Source of the DNA: an uncultured Eubacterium sp.
GTDB taxonomy: Bacteria > Bacillota > Clostridia > Lachnospirales > Lachnospiraceae
Direction: 5' to 3'
Length of the DNA stretch: 64,000 bases
Assembly (NCBI GenBank): GCA_900548465.1
Contig: URKY01000001.1
Coordinates: 124,001-188,000, forward strand
The position numbers and the translations under genes are program-made. Below, piece after piece: positions 53,309-61,450 of this stretch (the first letter of the stretch is position 1; every line of letters starts with the position of its first letter). The notes beneath the pieces were generated by a model, which was not told the origin of the DNA, made no database searches, and worked only from the letters and a program-made list of their open reading frames with translations.

Positions 53309-55182
53309 AAAAGAAACTATCCATTGGACCTAAATTATATATTGCCTTAATGTTTGTATTTTTCTATCTTCCAATTCTGGTAACAATGATCTTTTCATTT
53401 AATTCATCAAAATCCCTGACTAAATTTACAGGGTTTTCGTTGAAATGGTACCAGAAACTCCTTACTGATAACAATATTATTGCAGCAGTATACGTGTCTA
53501 TAAGTATAGCAATTATTGCTACGGCGGTTTCAACAATTCTTGGAACAATGACGGCAATCGGATTGTCCAGAAGCAGAAAAGTATTAAGAGAGGCAATCCT
53601 TAATGTAAACAATATGCCTATAATGAATCCGGAAATTGTAACGGCGATAGGTTTGATGATTTTATTTACATCAGCCCGTATGGAGAGAGGCTACATTACA
53701 ATGCTGTTAGCACATATAATGTTTTGTACTCCTTATGTTATAGTCAGCGTTTATCCTAAGGTAAGAAGCATGGACCACAACCTGGCAAATGTTGCCATGG
53801 ATCTTGGGGCTACACCGTTTCAGGCTCTTACAAAGGTAATTATCCCCATATTGAAACCGGGAATATATGCAGGAATGCTTCTTGCATTTACGATGTCCAT
53901 AGACGATTTTGTTATTTCTTATTTTGTAACGGGAAATGGTGTATCTAACATTTCAATTGTAGTATATAACATGACAAAACGTACAAATCCTACAATAAAT
54001 GCATTATCAACATTACTTATTCTTGTTGTGGTAATAGTGCTTGTAATTGTCAATGTCATACCAAGTATTGTGAAGAAACGTAAGGATAAAAGCATCGTTA
54101 TGGAAAGCACAAAGCCTAAGTTTTACAAAAAAATTGCAGGAAGTGTTGCTTTTGTAGTAATGGTTGCCATTGCAATTTTTTGTGTAGTTAAATTTTCCAC
54201 CATTAATAATAAGCCGGTTTTAAGAGTTTTTAACAGTGGAGAATATATGGATTCGAATCTAATAGAAAAATTCGAAAAGGAAAATGATTGTGATGTTGTA
54301 TATGAAACTTTTGATTCTAATGAGTCGATGTATACCAAGTTGCAAAGTGGTTCGATGTATGATGTATTAGTTCCTTCAGACTATATGATTGAACGGCTTA
54401 TAAAAGAAGATTATCTACAGCCTATAGACTGGGGCAAAATAACAAATAAAGATAAGATTGTTCCAAAGCTCTTGAATAATAATTTTGATAAAGGATCAAA
54501 ATACGCTGTCCCATATTATTGGGGAACAGTTGGAATTGTGTATAACAAAAAGACTGTTTCTAAGGAAGACTTGCAGGAAGGCTGGAATATTTTAAAAAAT
54601 AAAAAATACAGTGGAAAAATCTATATGTATGATTCCGAAAGGGATTCCTTTATGATTGCCCTGAAGGCTCTTGGATATTCAATGAATACAACTAATAAGA
54701 GTGAATTGCAGCAGGCTTATGAATGGCTCGTAGAACAGAACAAAACAATGAAACCGGTATATGTTGGGGATGATGTTATGGATAACATGATATCGGGAAA
54801 CAAAGATATGGCAGTAGTGTATTCAGGAGACGGGGCCTATATTATTTCTGAAAACAGCAATATGGGATTTGTTGTTCCGGAGCAGGGAAGTAACAACTGG
54901 ATAGACGGAATGGTTATAACAAAATCATGTAAGAATACGGAACTTGCCCATAAATTTATTAACTTTTTTCTGCAAAAAGATGTTGCAATTCAGAACACTG
55001 CATATATAGGATATGACAGTGCAGTAAAGTCCGTTTACGAATACTATAGAGATGAGGAATACGCAGGAAATCCGGGATGTGCTCCTGATACATCTAATCC
55101 GAAAAGTGAAGAATTCAAATATCAGGAACAGAAAATAAAAGAGTATTGTGCGAGCCTTTGGACAAAAGTAAAGTCAGATTAG
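53305..55182 (+). CDS. potCD: Fused polyamine permease PotC and binding protein PotD
   Basis: One 625-residue frame joins two subunits. Residues 1-262 are PotC: six spans and EAA loop LANVAMDLGATPFQALTKVI (about 158-177). Residues 275-297 form an extra span (AFVVMVAIAIFCVV), and 305-625 are PotD (VLRVFNSGEYMD, YAVPYYWGTVGIVYNK, TFMIA-like DSFMIALKALGYSMN, WIDGMVITK). The extra span anchors the binding domain outside the cell, replacing a lipoprotein. No stop or frameshift is seen at the join. This arrangement is known in some Firmicutes. Confidence 0.93.
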   Translation: MKKKLSIGPKLYIALMFVFFYLPILVTMIFSFNSSKSLTKFTGFSLKWYQKLLTDNNIIAAVYVSISIAIIATAVSTILGTMTAIGLSRSRKVLREAILNVNNMPIMNPEIVTAIGLMILFTSARMERGYITMLLAHIMFCTPYVIVSVYPKVRSMDHNLANVAMDLGATPFQALTKVIIPILKPGIYAGMLLAFTMSIDDFVISYFVTGNGVSNISIVVYNMTKRTNPTINALSTLLILVVVIVLVIVNVIPSIVKKRKDKSIVMESTKPKFYKKIAGSVAFVVMVAIAIFCVVKFSTINNKPVLRVFNSGEYMDSNLIEKFEKENDCDVVYETFDSNESMYTKLQSGSMYDVLVPSDYMIERLIKEDYLQPIDWGKITNKDKIVPKLLNNNFDKGSKYAVPYYWGTVGIVYNKKTVSKEDLQEGWNILKNKKYSGKIYMYDSERDSFMIALKALGYSMNTTNKSELQQAYEWLVEQNKTMKPVYVGDDVMDNMISGNKDMAVVYSGDGAYIISENSNMGFVVPEQGSNNWIDGMVITKSCKNTELAHKFINFFLQKDVAIQNTAYIGYDSAVKSVYEYYRDEEYAGNPGCAPDTSNPKSEEFKYQEQKIKEYCASLWTKVKSD

Positions 55183-55393
55183 AATAAGAAATGTAAAGAA
55201 TTATTAACAAATGTAAATTAAACTTAAGAAAATCTTAATTAAAAAATACTTGTATTTAACTATATTAGATTGTATACTTTGTATTAGTCGATATATTACA
55301 ATCCATTGAACTTTTTTATGAACTGTGAAATGTGATACAAAATTGATACATAGATAACTATAATTTAATTAAACTAATAAAGGGAAGAGTACA
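55183..55393. other. Intergenic region before the dlt operon
   Basis: About 210 bp, very AT-rich. No clear -35/-10 pair with 16-18 bp spacing stands out. CTTAAGAAAATCTTAA (55223-55238) holds two CTTAA units 11 bp apart, the spacing of OmpR-type sites. AAGGGAAGAG precedes ATG 55394. No terminator for potCD is visible. Confidence 0.4.
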
Positions 55394-56926
55394 ATGAATA
55401 TTTTAAAAGAGATTAAGAGATTTTCAAAAATAAATAAAGACAGGATTGCCATCCATAGTGGTGATACCTGTCTTTCTTATGGGCAGCTGGACGATTATTC
55501 GGACAGGCTGGCTGCATGGCTCAATAGAGAATATAAGGAAAGCAGTACTCCTGTAATTGTTTACGGACACAAAAATCCATATATGATAGTCTGCTTTTTG
55601 GCATGTGTGAAGTCAGGCAGAGCTTATTGTCCGCAGGATATATCAATTCCTGACCAGAGGGTTTTAGATACAGTAGAGTGCGTTGAGCCGGACGTAATTT
55701 TGCAGGTAGAGGGAAATATTGATTTTGCCGGTGCCAATGTAAAGAACCTTTCGGACATAGAAAAAATAATCGAAAACAAAACGGAAATTATAGATGAATC
55801 CTGTTGGGTAAAACCTGATGATAATTATTACATTATTTTTACATCAGGAAGTACAGGAAAGCCAAAGGGAGTTCAGATTACATTTGACTGCCTTAACAAT
55901 TATCTTGACTGGTCAACTAATTTAGGAAGCGGTAAAGAAGATAAGGAAGGAAAAAACTTCGGCAATCAGGCACCATTTTCATTTGATTTATCTGTAATGG
56001 ATTTGTATACATGTCTTGCCTGTGGTGGAACTCTTCATACGCTGACAAAAAAGATGCAGGAAAATTATGGGTTGATGTATGAACATTTTGAAAAAGCAGA
56101 CATTAATGTCTGGGTTTCAACACCGTCTTTTGCAGATATGTGTATGGCAGACAGGAAATTTAATAAAGAAATGCTTCCAAATCTGGAAATGTTTCTCTTC
56201 TGCGGAGAAGTCCTTACGATATCCACTGTTCAGAAACTCCACGAAAGATTTCCGGGAGTAAAGGTAATTAATACATATGGACCTACGGAATCCACAGTTG
56301 CAGTTTCAGATGTACTTATAACATCGGAACTTTTAGATGAAATGACAGTTAAGGGGAAATCATTGCCGGTAGGTCACGAAAAGCCGGGAACATGGCTTGA
56401 AATTCATAACGAACATGGCGAGATACTTCCTGAAGGACAACAGGGAGAAATAATAATTATTGGAGATACGGTAAGTACCGGATATTTCGGTAGAGATGAT
56501 CTTACAGAAAAAGCTTTCTTCAAATGTATAAGGGACGGCAGAGAATACCGTGCATACCATACAGGGGATGCAGGGTATAAAGTGGGAGGACAGCTTTTCT
56601 ACAACGGACGAATTGATCTTCAGGTAAAATTAAACGGATACAGAATTGAAATAGAAGACATAGAAAATAATATGTTAAAGCTGCCGCAAATAAGTCATGC
56701 AGTGGTAATTCCTAATGTAAAAGAAGGAAAAGTAAAAAGCCTTACGGCATTTGTTACAGGGGAACTTGAAGGCAAAAAGCCTCAGGAGTTTGGCAGAGAG
56801 ATAAAGAAAGAGTTAAAGGATATTCTTCCAATATATATGATTCCTAAGAAGGTTAAATATATTGAAGAGATACCTATGAATAACAACGGAAAGGCAGACC
56901 GTAAATATTTAGGAGGTTTGTTATAA
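55394..56926 (+). CDS. dltA: D-alanine--D-alanyl carrier protein ligase DltA
   Basis: Activates D-alanine with ATP and loads it on DltC, the first step of teichoic acid D-alanylation, which lowers surface charge and raises resistance to cationic peptides. The 510-residue adenylation enzyme has FTSGSTGKPKGV near 150, TYGPTESTVAVS near 297, YHTGDAGYK near 386 and the C-terminal NNNGKADRKYL with the catalytic Lys. Its TAA shares one base with the dltB start. Confidence 0.95.
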   Translation: MNILKEIKRFSKINKDRIAIHSGDTCLSYGQLDDYSDRLAAWLNREYKESSTPVIVYGHKNPYMIVCFLACVKSGRAYCPQDISIPDQRVLDTVECVEPDVILQVEGNIDFAGANVKNLSDIEKIIENKTEIIDESCWVKPDDNYYIIFTSGSTGKPKGVQITFDCLNNYLDWSTNLGSGKEDKEGKNFGNQAPFSFDLSVMDLYTCLACGGTLHTLTKKMQENYGLMYEHFEKADINVWVSTPSFADMCMADRKFNKEMLPNLEMFLFCGEVLTISTVQKLHERFPGVKVINTYGPTESTVAVSDVLITSELLDEMTVKGKSLPVGHEKPGTWLEIHNEHGEILPEGQQGEIIIIGDTVSTGYFGRDDLTEKAFFKCIRDGREYRAYHTGDAGYKVGGQLFYNGRIDLQVKLNGYRIEIEDIENNMLKLPQISHAVVIPNVKEGKVKSLTAFVTGELEGKKPQEFGREIKKELKDILPIYMIPKKVKYIEEIPMNNNGKADRKYLGGLL

Positions 56927-58071
56927 TGAGTTTTTTTTCAGGAGAATATTTTTACATAGTATTCACGGTTGTTCTTCTTGGGGCTTTAATTCTGGGACTT
57001 CTTGAAAAACCACTGAAATGGTATAACATAATTACCTCAGCACTTTTTGTTGTACTGGTTTTAAAAGGAAATATATCTTCACTAATTTACTTTGGCGCAT
57101 TTCTTTCAATGGAACTGATTTTTGTGAAAACTTATGAAGCCATAAGAAAGAAAGGTAGGGTATTGTGGATATACAGAGTGTTTGTTTTTCTTACAATACT
57201 GCCGTTGATATTATGTAAACTTTGTGAGATAAACACCTTAAAGGAAATGAGTTGGTTCCAATTTATAGGAATATCATATCTGACATTCAGGGTAGTGCAG
57301 ATAATTATTGAAATGTATGATGGGGTAATTGAAAGCATCAGTGTAAGCAATTTTATAGCTTTCCTGATATTCTTCCCAACCTTCAGTTGTGGACCTATTG
57401 ACCGAAGCAGAAGGTTTGATACAGATTTAACGAAAGTGTATAAAAGAAATGAATATCTGGAAAACTTTGGGATAGGACTTCAAAAATTCATATTCGGACT
57501 GCTGTATAAATTCGTTTTGGCAGATCTGGCTTATAAGGCGATGTTAGAACTTATGGCACCTACAGTATTGCAGGAAATAGGATATGCTTATACTTACGGA
57601 ATTTATATGTTTTTTGATTTTGCAGGATATAGCCTTATGGCAGTTGGAACAGGCTATATGCTTGGAATAAAGGTTCCGGATAACTTTAATAAACCATTTA
57701 TCAGTAAAGATATGAAGGACTTCTGGGCAAGATGGCATATATCCCTGTCTGAATGGTTTAGAGATTTTATTTTTACAAGATTTATTATAGCTTCAAGAAA
57801 AAAGAAGCGTTTTAAAACAAGACTTCAGACGGCATCTGTCGGATTCATTATAAACATGACAGTAATGGGAATCTGGCATGGTCTTGGATTAAACTATATT
57901 GTTTATGGTTTGTATCATGGTGTGCTTTTGGCATTAACTGAAATATATCAGAAAAAATCAAAGTTTTATAAGAAAAATAAAAAGAAAAAATGGTATGCGG
58001 TTGTTTCATGGGCTGTAACCATGAATCTTGTAATGTTTGGATTTTTAATCTTTTCAGGACATTTGTTTTAA
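56926..58071 (+). CDS. dltB: D-alanyl transfer protein DltB (MBOAT)
   Basis: Membrane-bound O-acyltransferase that moves D-alanine across the membrane. The 381-residue product has about 11 hydrophobic segments, the MBOAT core SKDMKDFWARWHISLSEWFRD (near 265, conserved His) and the second catalytic His in MGIWHGLGLNY (about 318). It follows dltA with a one-base overlap. Confidence 0.95.
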   Translation: MSFFSGEYFYIVFTVVLLGALILGLLEKPLKWYNIITSALFVVLVLKGNISSLIYFGAFLSMELIFVKTYEAIRKKGRVLWIYRVFVFLTILPLILCKLCEINTLKEMSWFQFIGISYLTFRVVQIIIEMYDGVIESISVSNFIAFLIFFPTFSCGPIDRSRRFDTDLTKVYKRNEYLENFGIGLQKFIFGLLYKFVLADLAYKAMLELMAPTVLQEIGYAYTYGIYMFFDFAGYSLMAVGTGYMLGIKVPDNFNKPFISKDMKDFWARWHISLSEWFRDFIFTRFIIASRKKKRFKTRLQTASVGFIINMTVMGIWHGLGLNYIVYGLYHGVLLALTEIYQKKSKFYKKNKKKKWYAVVSWAVTMNLVMFGFLIFSGHLF

Positions 58072-58102
58072 AAAATAGAAATTAATTTAAAGGAGTAAAG
58101 GA

Positions 58103-58339
58103 ATGAAAGAGAAAGTTTTAGATTTATTAGAAGAAGTTTGTGAAGACGATATTGTCAGAGAAGAATTGGATTTAGATTTATTTGAAGAAGACATTTTGGA
58201 TTCATTAGGATTTGCAGAGCTTCTGGCAATGATAGAGGATGAGCTTGGAATTGTAATCGCACCTTCAGAGGTTGTAAGAAATCAGGTAAATACAGCAAAT
58301 AAAATTATTGCTTTAGTAGAAGAAAAAAGTAATAAATAG
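58103..58339 (+). CDS. dltC: D-alanyl carrier protein DltC
   Basis: Acidic 78-residue carrier protein; the phosphopantetheine attaches at Ser34 in ILDSLGFAEL. The DSLGF form and position between dltB and dltD mark it as DltC, distinct from AcpP. AAAGGAG precedes ATG 58103. Confidence 0.95.
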   Translation: MKEKVLDLLEEVCEDDIVREELDLDLFEEDILDSLGFAELLAMIEDELGIVIAPSEVVRNQVNTANKIIALVEEKSNK

Positions 58340-58362
58340 AAAGTCTATAGAGGTGAAGCTAA

Positions 58363-59526
58363 ATGAAAAATCTCAAAGCCATAGGTATGGCCTTTGTTCT
58401 GTTTCTCATAACTGTTTCGGGAATTAAAATTACAGAAAAGCACACAACTCCAAAAAACAGTGTTACGTATGGAACATGGGACAGCGCTTCAAAGTTTGCT
58501 AATACGGAGGGCCTTAAAAGACTGGTGAATAATAAGGAGGCAATGGTTATATTAGGTTCTTCAGAATTGAGACATTGTCAGAAAACAGGATTTCACGGAG
58601 ATACTGTATATCAAAATACAGACATGAAACCGATCTTTATAGGAAGAGGAGGCTACCAGAGCTTAAACCATGCCATTACTCTTGGGGCAATAGCCGACGG
58701 CATAAAGAATAAAAAGGTTGTAATAAGTGTTTCCCCACAATGGTTTAAACCAACCGGTGTAAGGAAAGATGCCTTTGGAGATTCATACTCAGAATCCCAT
58801 ATGATAGCGTTTTTGAAAAACAAAGATATAAGTAAAGAAACAAAGAAATATGTTATTTCCAGAATAAAGACACTGACGGCAGACAATCATGTTATGTGGA
58901 GCCGCATTCAGGATGATGTAAAATGGTATATGGACAATGATGGAAATACTTTTGATAAAGTGAGAAAAAATATTCACAGCTATCTTGTAAATGACAAGGC
59001 TGAAACAAAACTTTTTATGGCATCCATTCTAAGGGGAAGGCTTAAGGACAAAAAACCGGGGAAAGAAAAGCAAATACAATGGGACAAATTATACAAAAAA
59101 GCAGACTTAAAAGGTAAAAAAATGGCACCTAAAAATAAATATGGAATGTTTGATGATGTTTATAAAAGAAAGCTTAAGTATAAAGTTGACCACAATATGA
59201 TTAGAAAACTTAATTACACAACTAAATCAATTGAATTTAAAGATTTACAGTGCTTCTTAGATGTGTGTAGGGAAGAAAATATTAAAGCCATGATAGTGAT
59301 GCTTCCTTTTAATGGGCGATGGAGTGACTACGCAGAGTACCCGCAAAAAAATAGAAATAAAATATATAATGCAGTCAGAAAAATCGCAAAAGATAAAGGA
59401 GCTGAACTGGCAGATCTTTCAGAAATGGAATATGAAAATTATGTATTTGAAGATGACAGTCATTTGGCATTGAAAGGATTGGTAAATTTTAATGAGCAGA
59501 TTTACAACTTTTATAAACAAAATTAG
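58363..59526 (+). CDS. dltD: D-alanyl transfer protein DltD
   Basis: Extracytoplasmic enzyme that passes D-alanine onto teichoic acid. The 387-residue product has an N-terminal anchor (about 5-22) and an SGNH-like domain with catalytic Ser in ILGSSELRH (about 66-67) and the Asp/His pair in DDSHLALKG near the C-terminus. GAGGTG precedes ATG 58363. Its last 35 bases overlap the dltX gene. Confidence 0.94.
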   Translation: MKNLKAIGMAFVLFLITVSGIKITEKHTTPKNSVTYGTWDSASKFANTEGLKRLVNNKEAMVILGSSELRHCQKTGFHGDTVYQNTDMKPIFIGRGGYQSLNHAITLGAIADGIKNKKVVISVSPQWFKPTGVRKDAFGDSYSESHMIAFLKNKDISKETKKYVISRIKTLTADNHVMWSRIQDDVKWYMDNDGNTFDKVRKNIHSYLVNDKAETKLFMASILRGRLKDKKPGKEKQIQWDKLYKKADLKGKKMAPKNKYGMFDDVYKRKLKYKVDHNMIRKLNYTTKSIEFKDLQCFLDVCREENIKAMIVMLPFNGRWSDYAEYPQKNRNKIYNAVRKIAKDKGAELADLSEMEYENYVFEDDSHLALKGLVNFNEQIYNFYKQN

Positions 59527-59653
59527 GAGCAGCAGCAAAGCGAGATTTGTATGCAGAGTGCTGTTATTCTATGTTGTAATTATGATTATCTGGGGTTATT
59601 ATATGTGTTCCAGAGATGCTGCAGCACCGGTGTTTATTTACGAAGAATTCTAA
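59492..59653 (+). CDS. dltX: DltX-type small membrane protein
   Basis: A 53-residue frame not long enough to appear in ordinary ORF lists. It has a basic N-terminus, one span (VLLFYVVIMIIWGYYM, about 23-38) and ends FIYEEF, closely matching the conserved FIY-x-EF end of DltX. DltX is thought to bind the DltB/DltD machinery through that C-terminal end. In Bacilli dltX stands before dltA; here it follows dltD, overlapping it by 35 nt. The ribosome-binding site before ATG 59492 is weak (AAAGGA 13 bases away), so it may depend on coupling with dltD. Confidence 0.8.
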   Translation: MSRFTTFINKIRSSSKARFVCRVLLFYVVIMIIWGYYMCSRDAAAPVFIYEEF

Positions 59654-59726
59654 AAAAATAAAATAGCCAAACCGGGTTTTAAAATATGAGCCTTTGGAGT
59701 ATACTAGTTTTGACAAGGAGAATGAT

Positions 59727-60308
59727 ATGAAGAAGGATTTTTGGCGTGAATATTTTTCTATACCTAATATAATGGGGTATTTTAGAATAGTGTTAGTTTT
59801 TGTTTATATGTACTTATTTTACAAATCATTGTCAGGAGCACCATACTGGCCTGTAATTGCAACCATTGTAGTATCAGGACTGACAGACTTTTTTGACGGT
59901 AAAGTTGCAAGAAGGTTTGACATGGTTACGGATTGGGGAAAGATGCTTGATCCAATTGCCGACAAGATTACAATAGGGGCAATAATACTTAGTCTGGCAT
60001 TTAAATATAACATAGTGATAGTCATGGTTGGAATTTATATAATTAAAGAAGGATATATGGCTGTTTCGGGAATGATGCTGATAAAAAGAGGACATAAGAT
60101 AGAGGGAGCAAAATGGTATGGAAAGGTTTGCACCTTTAGTACTTATGTAATATTAATAGCATTACTTCTGTTCCCGGGAATGCCGACAGGGGCGGTTACG
60201 GCACTTGTTATTATCGATATAGTCGTAATGTTATTTACTTTTAGCAGTTATATTTGTTATTATTCTAAAATTTTTAAAAATACTAACTTGACAAAAAGAC
60301 AATGTTAG
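59727..60308 (+). CDS. pgsA: CDP-alcohol phosphatidyltransferase, probably PgsA
   Basis: Membrane enzyme that makes phosphatidylglycerol phosphate from CDP-diacylglycerol and glycerol-3-phosphate. The family motif D-x2-DG-x2-AR-x8-G-x3-D-x3-D is complete (TDFFDGKVARRFD, then GKMLDPIADK, about residues 52-79). 193 residues with about five or six spans; start SIPNIMGYFRI fits PgsA. The frame opens at 59694, but ATG 59727 follows AAGGAG. It lies after the dlt genes, which act on a phosphatidylglycerol-derived polymer. Another CDP-alcohol transferase cannot be fully excluded. Confidence 0.85.
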   Translation: MKKDFWREYFSIPNIMGYFRIVLVFVYMYLFYKSLSGAPYWPVIATIVVSGLTDFFDGKVARRFDMVTDWGKMLDPIADKITIGAIILSLAFKYNIVIVMVGIYIIKEGYMAVSGMMLIKRGHKIEGAKWYGKVCTFSTYVILIALLLFPGMPTGAVTALVIIDIVVMLFTFSSYICYYSKIFKNTNLTKRQC

Positions 60309-60316
60309 TATAAAAT
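60288..60316 (+). promoter_or_regulatory. Promoter of the tRNA-Phe/tRNA-Gly unit
   Basis: TTGACA (60288-60293), 17-bp spacer, TAAAAT (60311-60316), overlapping the end of the pgsA gene. Confidence 0.65.
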
Positions 60317-60348
60317 CATCAATGCAGTAATGATATGAGGTATTGCAA

Positions 60349-60421
<73 letters not shown>

Positions 60422-60429
60422 TTGTACAT

Positions 60430-60500
60430 GCGGGTGTAGTTCAGTGGTAGAACACCAGCCTTCCAAGCTGGATATGTGGGTTCGATTCCCATCACCCGCT
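60430..60500 (+). tRNA. tRNA-Gly (anticodon TCC)
   Basis: Seventy-one-nt cloverleaf: acceptor GCGGGTG/CACCCGC, anticodon loop CTTCCAA giving TCC, T arm GGTTCGATTCC, discriminator T. CCA is not encoded; seven T follow directly. Confidence 0.96.
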
Positions 60501-60548
60501 TTTTTTGTTGCGAAAAATAATAAAGCAGTACTGTTAGGATATGAAAAA

Positions 60549-61262
60549 ATGATAAGAGATTACGTATGCGTAGATATAGAAACTACAGGAATCAGATCAA
60601 AGTGGGATAGAATTATAGAAATAGGTGCAGTTAAAGTGCGGGATGGAGAAGTTGTGGATACTTTTTCGGAATTAATTAATCCGGGAATTCCCGTTCCGGA
60701 AAGAATTACAGAACTTACAGGTATCACGACGGAAATGGTGAAAGACAAATCAGGAATTGAGAATGTACTACCTCAATTTATTGAATTCGCAGGAAATGAC
60801 ATAATATTGGGTCACAATGTAAGATTTGATTATGGATTTTTAAAACAGAATGCCATAAATCTTAATTTACAGTTTGACAAAAGCGGACTTGATACACTGA
60901 AAATAGCAAGAAAGACATTGCCGAAAGAGTGGAGTAAGGGACTTGAAAATTTATGTAGAATTTTTGGCATAGAGGACAAGAACCACCATAGGGCGTATAA
61001 CGATGCAGAGGTAACGTCAAAGTTATATATGATTTTGATGAATCAGTATGGAAATGAATTTCCGGGGCTTTTTGAAGCAGAGGAATTTATATATAAAGTT
61101 AAGAAAATGCAACCAATTACAGAAAAACAGAAGAAATACCTGATTGCATTAATAAGATATCACAATTTAGAAATAGATTATGAAATTGACAGTCTTTCAA
61201 AAAACGAGGCTTCCAGAAAAATAGACAAAATTATAGCAGAAAATGGCAAAATTTTTGACTAG
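60549..61262 (+). CDS. DEDDh 3'-5' exonuclease (DnaQ/PolC epsilon-like)
   Basis: Exonuclease of the DnaQ superfamily, 237 residues. Metal-binding residues are seen: Asp9 and Glu11 (CVDIETTG), Asp in HNVRFDYGFL and the HRAYND motif with catalytic His and last Asp. A short C-terminal extension (165-237) is charged and helical. The frame opens inside the tRNA-Gly gene at 60444; the first 35 codons are tRNA sequence, so ATG 60549 is taken as the start, with AGGA about ten bases before it. It could serve in repair or as a proofreading subunit. Confidence 0.9.
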   Translation: MIRDYVCVDIETTGIRSKWDRIIEIGAVKVRDGEVVDTFSELINPGIPVPERITELTGITTEMVKDKSGIENVLPQFIEFAGNDIILGHNVRFDYGFLKQNAINLNLQFDKSGLDTLKIARKTLPKEWSKGLENLCRIFGIEDKNHHRAYNDAEVTSKLYMILMNQYGNEFPGLFEAEEFIYKVKKMQPITEKQKKYLIALIRYHNLEIDYEIDSLSKNEASRKIDKIIAENGKIFD

Positions 61263-61279
61263 GACATTTTTTTTATATA

Positions 61280-61288
61280 TGCTATACT
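61280..61288 (+). promoter_or_regulatory. Extended -10 promoter for the small membrane peptide and VanW genes
   Basis: TGCTATACT at 61280-61288; no -35 at proper spacing. Confidence 0.45.
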
Positions 61289-61327
61289 TTCAGTTAAACA
61301 GAGGATTATTATAGAAGGAGAAGAAAT

Positions 61328-61429
61328 ATGAACTTTTTTTACAATAAAAAGAATCAAAAGATAATTGCAGGAACATTGGCAGTAATTTTAGTAGCTGCAT
61401 TAGTTGTAACAACAATTTTTAGTTTCTAA
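61328..61429 (+). CDS. 33-residue single-span membrane peptide
   Basis: ATG 61328 follows AGAAGGAGAAG, one of the strongest ribosome-binding sites in the window. The peptide is MNFFYNKKNQKIIA followed by one hydrophobic span (LAVILVAALVVTTIFSF) and stops, giving an N-in membrane microprotein. It lies between its own promoter and the VanW gene (21 bp away). I do not recognise a named family. Confidence 0.65.
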   Translation: MNFFYNKKNQKIIAGTLAVILVAALVVTTIFSF

Positions 61430-61450
61430 AGTACCTACAGGAGGAAAAGA

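Noticed and set aside
60444..60548. 35-codon N-terminal extension of the exonuclease
   Set aside because: These codons are the tRNA-Gly sequence and its T tract. The exonuclease motif begins right after ATG 60549.
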